Source: Candidatus Handelsmanbacteria bacterium
GTDB taxonomy: Bacteria > Latescibacterota > UBA2968 > UBA8231
Assembly: GCA_016867395.1 (NCBI GenBank)
Contig: VGJS01000038.1
Coordinates: forward strand, 1-43,568
Direction: 5' to 3'
Length of the DNA: 43,568 bases
The translations under genes were made by a program, and so were the position numbers. Below are positions 18,151-25,229 of the stretch, one piece after another. Position 1 is the stretch's first letter, and each line of letters opens with the position of its first letter. Under the pieces are notes generated by a model. It saw nothing but the letters and a program-made list of their open reading frames with translations, did no database searches and was not told the origin of the DNA.

Positions 18151-18156
18151 ATGTTT

Positions 18157-19332
18157 TTACCTGCCCAGGAGGGTCATCACCGCCTGCGGGGCGCTGTTGG
18201 CCTGGGCCAGCATGGCGGTGGCCGCCTGGGTCAGGATCTGGGTGCGGGTGAAGGCCGCGACCTCGGTGGCCATGTCCGCGTCGCGCAACGTGGCCTCGGA
18301 GGTGGTGTTCCCTTCAATGGCGTTTCCGGTAAAGCTGATGGTGTGTTGCAGCCGGTTCATGACGCTGCCCACCTTGCCGCGCTGCCTGGCCACCTCGGCG
18401 ATGGCCGCATTGATGGTATCGAGCGCCTCTCGGGCCTTCGCCTGGCTGGACACCGACAGGATGTTGAGGTTGAGCACCGAGCCGCTGGCGCTCATGTCCT
18501 CGATGCCCACCTCGATGCGGTCCTCCACCACGTTGTCGGCCCCCACCTGGAAGGACCCGCCGGTCCCCCCATCCACCACGATGGTGGCCCCGTGCAGATC
18601 CCCGTCCACGTAACTGCCGCTGGCGCCAGCCCCTTGGTGCCCCGCCAGGGTCACTTGCACCCCGAGCCGGTCGAAGTTGGCCACCGCGGTGGTGCCCGTG
18701 GCAATGGTGTCGCCGTCGAGGAAGAGTTGGGAGCTGTTGAGGGTCTGGGTGACCACCCCGTTGCCCAGGGTGAGTTCCCCATCCCCGGCCCCATCCACAA
18801 AGGTAAAGGTGCCCTCGCCGGCCCCCGCCAGGGCCACCCGCACCACCCCGGTGGTGGCGCTGGCCGTCAAGGCGGTGGACTGGCTTTCGTCCACGTTCAC
18901 CCCAAACCCCGTGAGGAGCCGCTGGCCGTTGTACCCGGTGGATAGGGCGATGCGGTCGATTTCCTGGCGGAGCTGGAAAATCTCGTTTTCGAGCGATTCG
19001 CGGTTGTCGTCGTTGTAGGTGCTGTTGGCTGATGCCATGGCCAGCTCGCGAATGCGGATCAGCACGGAACTGACCTCGTTAAGAGAGCCTTCGGCCACCT
19101 GGAGCAGGTTGCTGCCCATCTCGGCGTTGCGCAGGCCGAGAGACATGCCCGACAACTGGGCCCTGAAGCCCTCCGAAATGGGAACACCTGACGCATCGTC
19201 CGAAGCGCGGTTGATGCGCATCCCTGAAGACAGCCGTTCCAGGCGGGTGCCCAGATCCTTGCTGTTGGAATTCAGATGGTGCCGCACGTTTAAGGCTGCG
19301 ACGTTGCGATTTACGTTGATGGTAATCGCCAT
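18157..19332 (-). CDS. fliC: Flagellin 2
   Basis: 391 residues from the ATG at 19330-19332, which follows AACAAGGAGGTTTGGTT; an in-frame TTG two codons earlier lacks spacing to that ribosome site. D0/D1 begins MAITINVNRNVAALNVRHHL and the C-terminus ends NSAPQAVMTLLGR, a little different from the usual LLQ end. Central blocks ANFDRLGVQVTLAG and GGSFQVGADN align with flagellins 1 and 3. In the N-terminal part DDASGVPISEG replaces the usual DDAAGLAVSEG, so it is the most diverged of the three in that region. It has its own sigma28 promoter with exact spacing. Probably a minor or position-specific filament subunit. Confidence 0.96.
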   Translation of the reverse strand: MAITINVNRNVAALNVRHHLNSNSKDLGTRLERLSSGMRINRASDDASGVPISEGFRAQLSGMSLGLRNAEMGSNLLQVAEGSLNEVSSVLIRIRELAMASANSTYNDDNRESLENEIFQLRQEIDRIALSTGYNGQRLLTGFGVNVDESQSTALTASATTGVVRVALAGAGEGTFTFVDGAGDGELTLGNGVVTQTLNSSQLFLDGDTIATGTTAVANFDRLGVQVTLAGHQGAGASGSYVDGDLHGATIVVDGGTGGSFQVGADNVVEDRIEVGIEDMSASGSVLNLNILSVSSQAKAREALDTINAAIAEVARQRGKVGSVMNRLQHTISFTGNAIEGNTTSEATLRDADMATEVAAFTRTQILTQAATAMLAQANSAPQAVMTLLGR

Positions 19333-19338
19333 AACCAA

Positions 19339-19390
19339 ACCTCCTTGTTTAGCGGCGTTTACGTGGATGTGGGTGCGTTATCGTCCTTGA
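19339..19390 (-). promoter_or_regulatory. Candidate CsrA sites in flagellin 2 leader
   Basis: Two GGA motifs: TCAAGGA (19390-19384) and ACAAGGAGGT (19348-19339). The second covers the Shine-Dalgarno and matches the CsrA consensus ACARGGAUGU at nine of ten bases. Binding there would block translation. Confidence 0.5.
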
Positions 19391-19448
19391 TTTAGTCTAA
19401 TGAGATATGAATTACCATTACTTGATACAATTTCATAACACACTCCTT

Positions 19449-19475
19449 TTATCGACTGCTCTACCACACCCTTTA
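19449..19475 (-). promoter_or_regulatory. Sigma28 promoter of flagellin 2
   Basis: TAAA(GGG) starting at 19475, exactly 15 bases after TAAA, then GTCGATAA (19456-19449), one base off the consensus GCCGATAA. Predicted start near 19442, leader about 110 bases. It begins 17 bases after the flagellin 3 stop; no terminator hairpin is seen between them. Confidence 0.78.
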
Positions 19476-19491
19476 ATTTTTTCATGCCCCT

Positions 19492-20931
19492 TTACTGGAG
19501 CAGCGTGAGGGCCGTCTGCGGCAGGGCATTGGCCTGGGCCGCCATCGCGGTGGCCGCCTGGGTCAGGATTTGGCCGCGGGTGAAGGCCGAGACCTCCTCG
19601 GCCACGTCCGCATCGCGGATCGACGATTCAGCGGCCTGGAGGTTTTCGATGGTGTTCTCCAGGTTGACGGAGGTGTATTGCAAGCGGTTCTGGGTGGCGC
19701 CCAGGACCCCGCGCTGCCGGGCCACCGCCAGGATGGCTGTGTCGAGCCTGCTGATGGTGGAGCGGGCGCTCTGCTGGTTGGCGATGGACAAGCCGTTGAG
19801 GTTCAGCTGATTGCCCGAGGCCCGCATGTCGCCGATGTTGATCTCGATGCGGTTGTTGGATCCGTCGTTGGGCCCCACCTGGAGGGAGCCGCCGGCCCCC
19901 TCGGTGATGACGATGGTCTTACCGTTGAGCCGGCCGTCCACGTAGGAGTTGGCCGGGATCAGGCCCAGGGCCTCGGCCCCGGACCCGCTGACGTCGTGGC
20001 CAGCGGTGTAGATCTGGATCTCGTTCAGGGTAACGTCGAAGGTGCTGGAGCCCGGCGGGGTGAGGCCGGTCAGCACGGTGTGCAACTGGTCGGCCACGCT
20101 GGCGAGGGTATCCCCGGCAGCAATGGCGACCGACTGGTCGCCGATGATGAAGTCCCCGCCGGCGCCAGCATCGGCCATAGTGCTGCGCAGGGCTTCGGTG
20201 TCGTCGTCCACCTCCGGCCCCACCAGGGTGACCTGGATGCCGAGGCGGTCGAAGTTGGCCAGGAAGGTGGTGCCGGTGGCCACCAGATTCTGGCCGTTGT
20301 CGCGGTCCAGGCTGCCGCCCACGTCGATGGACTGGGTGAGGGTAGTGCCGTCGCCCAATTGAATGGATAGGGTGATCTGGTTGTCCTCGGCGCTGGTGTC
20401 GGAGAAGATATAGGTGCCCGGCACCGCCCCGGAGATGCCAATCTCGGTGGCCCCGGCGAACCCGTCCAGGGAGGTGGACATCTCGCCGTCCTGCTCGACC
20501 GAATTGCCGAAACCGGTCAGCAACACGGTGTCGTTGTAGGTGGTGGAGAGGGCGATGCGGTCTACCTCCTGGATGAGTTGGTTGAACTCGGAGGCCAGGC
20601 TCTCGCGGTTGTAGTCGTTGTAGGTGGAGTTCGACGACTGCACGGCCAGGTCGCGCATACGCGGTAGGATGTTGCTCACCTCGTTGAGGGAACCTTCGGC
20701 TAACTGGATCAGGCTGGTGCCCTGAGAGGCGTTCTGCACGGCCTGTTTCATGCGCAGAATGTCTGAGCGCATGCCTTCGGACACGGCCAGACCGGCCGCG
20801 TCGTCGGCGCCGCGGTTGATGCGCAACCCTGAAGAAAGACGCTCGATTCTCTTGGTGAAATCTGAGCTGTTCTTGTTCAGGTTTCGCGCCGCGTTGATTG
20901 CGCTGATGTTGTTGCCAATACGCAGGGGCAT
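19492..20931 (-). CDS. fliC: Flagellin 3, with an IN-type insertion
   Basis: 479 residues from the ATG at 20929-20931, preceded by CCAAGGAGGTCGAA; a longer in-frame start upstream would add 16 residues before the conserved MPLRIGNNISAINAARNLN and is rejected. D0/D1 motifs (LSSGLRINRGADDAAGLAVS) and the C-terminus NALPQTALTLLQ are canonical. It is about 90 residues longer than its two neighbours because of an insertion near residues 245-325 containing IIGDQSVAIAAGDTLASVAD, which resembles the repeats in the FliD of this locus. Unlike flagellins 1 and 2 it has a sigma54-type promoter, so it is probably made earlier and may lie at the hook-proximal base of the filament. Confidence 0.96.
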   Translation of the reverse strand: MPLRIGNNISAINAARNLNKNSSDFTKRIERLSSGLRINRGADDAAGLAVSEGMRSDILRMKQAVQNASQGTSLIQLAEGSLNEVSNILPRMRDLAVQSSNSTYNDYNRESLASEFNQLIQEVDRIALSTTYNDTVLLTGFGNSVEQDGEMSTSLDGFAGATEIGISGAVPGTYIFSDTSAEDNQITLSIQLGDGTTLTQSIDVGGSLDRDNGQNLVATGTTFLANFDRLGIQVTLVGPEVDDDTEALRSTMADAGAGGDFIIGDQSVAIAAGDTLASVADQLHTVLTGLTPPGSSTFDVTLNEIQIYTAGHDVSGSGAEALGLIPANSYVDGRLNGKTIVITEGAGGSLQVGPNDGSNNRIEINIGDMRASGNQLNLNGLSIANQQSARSTISRLDTAILAVARQRGVLGATQNRLQYTSVNLENTIENLQAAESSIRDADVAEEVSAFTRGQILTQAATAMAAQANALPQTALTLLQ

Positions 20932-20935
20932 TTCG

Positions 20936-20966
20936 ACCTCCTTGGAATGGCCTATGCCTTCCTTGG
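20936..20966 (-). promoter_or_regulatory. Candidate CsrA sites in flagellin 3 leader
   Basis: CCAAGGAAGG (first site from 20966) and TCCAAGGAGGT (20946-20936, over the Shine-Dalgarno) are spaced about 20 bases apart, a distance that suits bridging by a CsrA dimer. Confidence 0.45.
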
Positions 20967-21010
20967 ACTTCGACCCCACCAGGGAGTCGGCAGGGATACG
21001 GCTCTCCCGT

Positions 21011-21027
21011 GAGCAAGCGCCGTGCCG
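21011..21027 (-). promoter_or_regulatory. Sigma54 promoter of flagellin 3
   Basis: CGGCACGGCGCTTGCTC on the minus strand matches the consensus TGGCACG-N4-TTGCW at all but the first base, with GG (21026-21025) and GC (21014-21013) separated by exactly 10 bases. Predicted start near 21001, leader about 70 bases. An A/T-only tract (about 21050-21085) lies just upstream, suited to DNA bending, and two GTCAGGC copies lie about 100 bases upstream of the start. Confidence 0.82.
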
Positions 21028-21203
21028 CGTTCTTTTACGGAGGGTGGCAATATATTTAAGTATATATTTTTTATTTATTTATATCAGTATGCCAAGAGCC
21101 TGACCAACTCGGCCTGACAGAGGGACGAGGGGTGGGGCGGGAAGAAAGTTTTGAGGAGGCGCTGGAAGAATTTACCGCTGCGGGATGGGGTTGGAGCGGG
21201 GGT

Positions 21204-24200
21204 TTAGGCGGGAGAGGCTCCGACCTTGCGACTCTGCTCGTAGCACATGCGGGCGGCTTCGGCTACGCCCAGTTTACGGTAGCAGTCCCCCAGGGCCGCA
21301 AAGGTGGCCCCATCCTCGGGCTGGACTTGGATGGCTGCCTCGTACTGGGCGATGGCCTTCCAGTAGGCCCGCTGAAGGAAGAAAAGTTGCCCCAGACTGC
21401 GCCGCGCCTCGAGGTTGCGGCCGTCCAGGCCCAGGGCGATGCCAAAGGCGTATTCGGCGCATTTGGGCAACTGCCGGCCTGCCAGGGTCGTACCCAGGCG
21501 CCCAAAGGCGCGGGAGGCCGCGGGCTGGTCCTTTAACTCCCCGGCCTGCCCCTGGGAGAAAAGGCCCAGAATCTGCCCGGCCAGCCCCTGGTCCCAGCGG
21601 CCCTGAACGGCAAGGCTGGCCAGCAATCCCAGGTTGATGTCGAGCAATTGGAGATCGCGGCGGCGCACCTGGGCAAAAGCCGCCGCCGCCTCGGCGTGGC
21701 GCCCCTCGTCCATATAAAGGTGGCCCAGGTTTGCCTGGGCCTCGATGCCTTCGGGTTGGAGTTGGGCCACCTGGAGGTAGCGGCGTTCCGCCTCCTGGAC
21801 ATCCCCCCCGCTCTTGGCGAGGAAGCCGAGGTTGAGCAAAGAGGGAGCATGGGCCGGCTCGCGCTCCAGCAGTTCCAGGAAGGCCGCCTGGGCTGCCTCC
21901 CCCTGCCCTTCGTCCAGATGCAGCACCCCTATATTGAATAGGTGTTGCAGGTTGGTGGGGTCGAGTTGGCGAGCCTCTTCGAGCATCTCCAGGGCCCTGG
22001 CCTTTTTACCCAACGCCTTGTAAAGCTGGGACAGTGAGCCCATGGCCTCGCTGCGGCGGGGCACCGGGACTTGGGCAGCCTGGAGGTACGCCGCCTCAGC
22101 CTGGTTCCACTCCCCCAACCCCTGGTGGGCCTGGGCCCGCAACACCAGGGCCGAATAGCGCAGGTCGCGCTGGTCAATGGGGAAGAAGGTGTGCTGGGGC
22201 CCGCTGTCCAGCACGGCCTGGGCGCACCTGCCCGCCTCGGCAAAGCGCTCCAGGCGCATCTGGACCTCGGCTAAGCTCAGCTTGGTCAACACGTAATCGG
22301 GGTCCACCGCCTCGGCCTTCTGGATGTACTCTAAAGCCTGGGGATATGCCTTCATCTTGAGAAAGGTGCGCCCCAGGAAAAGCAGGGCCGTGGTGTAGAC
22401 CACGAAGTTGCGGTCGGCCAGGCAGGTGCTCTGCTCGACGATGGCCCGGTACGCCGCCTCGGCCTCGGCCAGCCGGCCCGAGGTGTGGTAGGTAAGGGCC
22501 ACGTGGGAGCGCACGATATAATCGCCGGGATGCTCCTCCAGCCAGCGCTCCATGATCCGCAGATAGCGCTCCTTCTTGGCCTTGACTACCTCGGGGGTGG
22601 GGTACCCGGTATGGGTGACCCGCACCTGGGTGGGCACCATCGCCACTCCCAACCGGCCCAGGGAGGGGGTGACCTGCTCGTGGATGGGCATTTCGAAGCA
22701 CACCCCGGGCAGGTTGGGAAAGAGGCGCATCTGCAAGCAGGAGACGTTCTCGTAGCCCTGGTCGTCCAGCAAAAAGAAATAGCACTTGTCCCGGCCCCTG
22801 GTCAGCAGGTGGCGGATCTGGGCGTGGCACTCCGGGGAGAGCAGGTCATCGGCGTCCAGCCACAGGACCCAATCCCCGGTGGCCAGCGAGAGGGAATGGT
22901 TGCGGGCCGCGGCAAAATCGTCGCACCAGGTGAAATGACCCAGCACCGCCCCGTACTTCCGGGCGACCTCCTGGGTCCCGTCGGTGGAGCCGGTATCCAC
23001 CACCACTAACTCGTCGATCAGCCCTTTGACGCTCTCCAGGCAGTTGCCCAGGCGGTGGGCCTCGTTGCGCACAATCATACACAGGCTCAGGCGCAAGACC
23101 CCCTCCCTCGGACCCAAGGCCGCCAGGGCCGCGCCGGCCTCGGGCTGGTGGGGCGAGACGGCACGGGCCGTGGCAAAAGCCGCCCTGGCCTCCTCGGTGC
23201 GCCCCAGCCCCTGCTGGCACTGCCCCAGGAAGAAATGCGCCGAGTACCGGACCCCCTCCAGGTCCAGGGGAAGGTGCGGCTCGGCCTGGCCCTCCAGGGC
23301 CCGCCGCAGGGGGGCCAGGGCCGCCTCGTACTGCCCCAACTTGGTGCGCGCGTCCCCCAGGGAGAGGTTGGCCAGCACCTCGTCGGGCTGCAGGGCCAAA
23401 GCCTGCTCCAACTGGGCCGCCGCCTCATTCAGGGCTCCTTCGACAAGGAGGCAGCGGCCGTGAAACACCGCGGCCAGACGGTAAACCGCGGGAGGGTCCA
23501 CCGCCCCGGGCCCTGCGGCCAGCACCCTGGCGAAGTACTCCCTGGCCCGGACCGTGTCCCCCTCGCTGTAGTGGGTGTGGCCGATGCGGAAGCAGATGTC
23601 CCAGTCCTGGGAGCTGCGCTCCAGCCAGTCCTCCATCAGGCGCAGGTAGTAATTCTTTTTGCGGGCCACGGCATCGGGCTGGTCGTACCCGGTGTGCCGC
23701 ACCGCTACCGGGGCCACCCGCAGCGGCATCCCCGCCCGGCGCAGGCCGGCCAGGACATGTTCGTGTACCGGCCGCTCGAAGCGAACCAGGGGGTGGCGTG
23801 GGAACATCTTGATCTGATGGAAGGAGGTGCGGTCGCTCCCCTCGTTCACCAGGGTGAACGAGAAAGCCCGGTCCGGGGGCTGCTTCTTGAGGGCGCGCAC
23901 CTGAGCCAGGTCCGCGGGGGCCAGGTAGTCGTCGGCGTCTAGCCACAGGACCCAGTCCCCGGTGGCCAGGTCCAGGGCGGCGTTGCGGGCCGCGGCAAAA
24001 TCGTCGCGCCAGGCAAAGGCCCCCAGCACCGCCCCGAAGCCCCGGGCGATCTCCACCGTGGTGTCGGTGGAACCGGTGTCCACCACCACCAGCTCGTCGG
24101 CTGCCCCGCGCACGCTCTCCAGGCAGCGTCCCAGCACCGCCTCCTCGTTGCGGGCGATGATACAGACGCTCAGCCTCCGGCCTCCCACCCCCAGCCGCCC

Positions 24201-25229
24201 TTCCAGCCGAGCCAGGTTCTGGCGCAGCACCTCGTTGTCCGGGGCCAGGGCTGCCCCCTGCCGGTAGAGGTCCAGGGCCTCGGCGGCCCGCCCCTGCCGG
24301 TCGAGCAGGCTGGCGGCGTTGTTGTGCGCCTGGTACGCCTGGGGAAACCGCGCGATGATCTCCCGGTACGCCCCCAGGGCCTCCTTCCCCCGGCCCAGGC
24401 GGTCGTAGAGGTCAGCCCGCACCAGCAGGGCCAGGTCCTCCTGCACATAGAGGGCCTGCTCCTCCCTCTCCAGTCCGAGGACCACCTCCTCGATGCGCTC
24501 CAGGGCCTCCGCCGGGCGGCCGGCGTCACGGTAGGCCAGGGCCAACTCGTAGCGGGCGCGCAGATCCCCCGGCTGCCGGCAGACCTTCTCCTCCCCGGCC
24601 CTGAGATAGTGATCCTTCGACCGCGCTTTTTCGGCATACCCGTAGTGATGCACCGGCACCGGGCAGTCCCCCAGCTGGGCGCCCCGGGCCGCCAGCGCCC
24701 CCTCAACCAATTCGTGCACCGCCCCGGCGAAACGGATCTCCCTCAGGTTGCGCCACAACCGCACCTTGGTGGTGGGGAACCAGCCCCGGTACTGCTTCTC
24801 CTCAAGGTATTCCCCCCGACAGGCCACCCAGCCGGCGAGATTGGCCCGGTCGGTGTAGTTGCGGGTGGTGAGGCGGTAGGCCAGGGGGCCGGAGGAGTGC
24901 AGTAGCTGGCGCAACCGGGCGTGGTCTGAGGGGGCCAGCACCTCGTCGCAGTCAAGGACCAACACCCACTCGCCGGTGGCTGCCTCAAGGGCGCGATTGC
25001 GGGCCACGGCGAAATCCCCCTGCCAGGGATGGTGCAGAAGCAGCGCCCCGTGCTTCTGGGCCACCTGGCCGGTGTGGTCGGCCGAGCCGGTGTCCACCAC
25101 CACGAGCTGTTCGGCCAGCCCGCGAACACTTTCCAGGCACTGTTCGAGGAAGGCGGCCTCGTCGCGGGCGATCATACACAGCGAGAGGCGAGGTCTGGGG
25201 GGCGTCTTGCCCTTAGGCTCTTTTCCCAC
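21204..25229 (-). CDS. Giant three-domain GT2 glycosyltransferase with TPR repeats
   Basis: About 1341 residues. Three family-2 glycosyltransferase domains stand in one chain: near residues 15-250 (LSLCMIARDEAAFLEQCLES, DTGSADHT, LVLDCDE), 350-590 (LSVCIIARNEEAVLGRCLES, DTGSTDTT, LWLDADD) and 711-900 (LSLCMIVRNEAHRLGNCLES, DTGSTDGT, LWLDADD). TPR-type helical repeats fill the spaces and the last 400 residues. GT2 enzymes transfer sugars from nucleotide sugars, with the DxD binding a metal. Domains 2 and 3 are very alike; domain 1 has DCD in place of DAD. The start is taken as GTG at 25229 with GGAG upstream, overlapping the previous gene by 17 bases; a TTG at 25280 is possible. It is cytoplasmic, with no signal or membrane segment. 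Placed between another giant glycosyltransferase and the flagellins, it probably glycosylates flagellin. Confidence 0.88.
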   Translation of the reverse strand: MGKEPKGKTPPRPRLSLCMIARDEAAFLEQCLESVRGLAEQLVVVDTGSADHTGQVAQKHGALLLHHPWQGDFAVARNRALEAATGEWVLVLDCDEVLAPSDHARLRQLLHSSGPLAYRLTTRNYTDRANLAGWVACRGEYLEEKQYRGWFPTTKVRLWRNLREIRFAGAVHELVEGALAARGAQLGDCPVPVHHYGYAEKARSKDHYLRAGEEKVCRQPGDLRARYELALAYRDAGRPAEALERIEEVVLGLEREEQALYVQEDLALLVRADLYDRLGRGKEALGAYREIIARFPQAYQAHNNAASLLDRQGRAAEALDLYRQGAALAPDNEVLRQNLARLEGRLGVGGRRLSVCIIARNEEAVLGRCLESVRGAADELVVVDTGSTDTTVEIARGFGAVLGAFAWRDDFAAARNAALDLATGDWVLWLDADDYLAPADLAQVRALKKQPPDRAFSFTLVNEGSDRTSFHQIKMFPRHPLVRFERPVHEHVLAGLRRAGMPLRVAPVAVRHTGYDQPDAVARKKNYYLRLMEDWLERSSQDWDICFRIGHTHYSEGDTVRAREYFARVLAAGPGAVDPPAVYRLAAVFHGRCLLVEGALNEAAAQLEQALALQPDEVLANLSLGDARTKLGQYEAALAPLRRALEGQAEPHLPLDLEGVRYSAHFFLGQCQQGLGRTEEARAAFATARAVSPHQPEAGAALAALGPREGVLRLSLCMIVRNEAHRLGNCLESVKGLIDELVVVDTGSTDGTQEVARKYGAVLGHFTWCDDFAAARNHSLSLATGDWVLWLDADDLLSPECHAQIRHLLTRGRDKCYFFLLDDQGYENVSCLQMRLFPNLPGVCFEMPIHEQVTPSLGRLGVAMVPTQVRVTHTGYPTPEVVKAKKERYLRIMERWLEEHPGDYIVRSHVALTYHTSGRLAEAEAAYRAIVEQSTCLADRNFVVYTTALLFLGRTFLKMKAYPQALEYIQKAEAVDPDYVLTKLSLAEVQMRLERFAEAGRCAQAVLDSGPQHTFFPIDQRDLRYSALVLRAQAHQGLGEWNQAEAAYLQAAQVPVPRRSEAMGSLSQLYKALGKKARALEMLEEARQLDPTNLQHLFNIGVLHLDEGQGEAAQAAFLELLEREPAHAPSLLNLGFLAKSGGDVQEAERRYLQVAQLQPEGIEAQANLGHLYMDEGRHAEAAAAFAQVRRRDLQLLDINLGLLASLAVQGRWDQGLAGQILGLFSQGQAGELKDQPAASRAFGRLGTTLAGRQLPKCAEYAFGIALGLDGRNLEARRSLGQLFFLQRAYWKAIAQYEAAIQVQPEDGATFAALGDCYRKLGVAEAARMCYEQSRKVGASPA

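Larger units (their letters stand above)
17853..18156 (-). promoter_or_regulatory. Flagellin 1 leader and control region
   Basis: This 304-base gap holds no gene. From upstream to downstream on the minus strand it contains a short GGCCG/CGGCC hairpin after flagellin 2 (18129-18142), a weaker sigma28-like site overlapping it, the main sigma28 site (18030-18057), and a leader of about 170 bases with two AAGGAGGT motifs: 17974-17981 and 17861-17868. The second is the Shine-Dalgarno. Paired GGA motifs of this kind are the hallmark of CsrA-controlled flagellin leaders (hag in Bacillus), and csrA and fliW lie in this window. Confidence 0.65.

Noticed and set aside
19392..19436. A 14-codon upstream reading frame (MKLYQVMVIHISLD) in the flagellin 2 leader with AAAAGGAG before it
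   Set aside because: The GGAG overlaps or precedes the predicted sigma28 start site near 19442, so the mRNA would begin after it and lose the ribosome site. Possible only if transcription comes from upstream.
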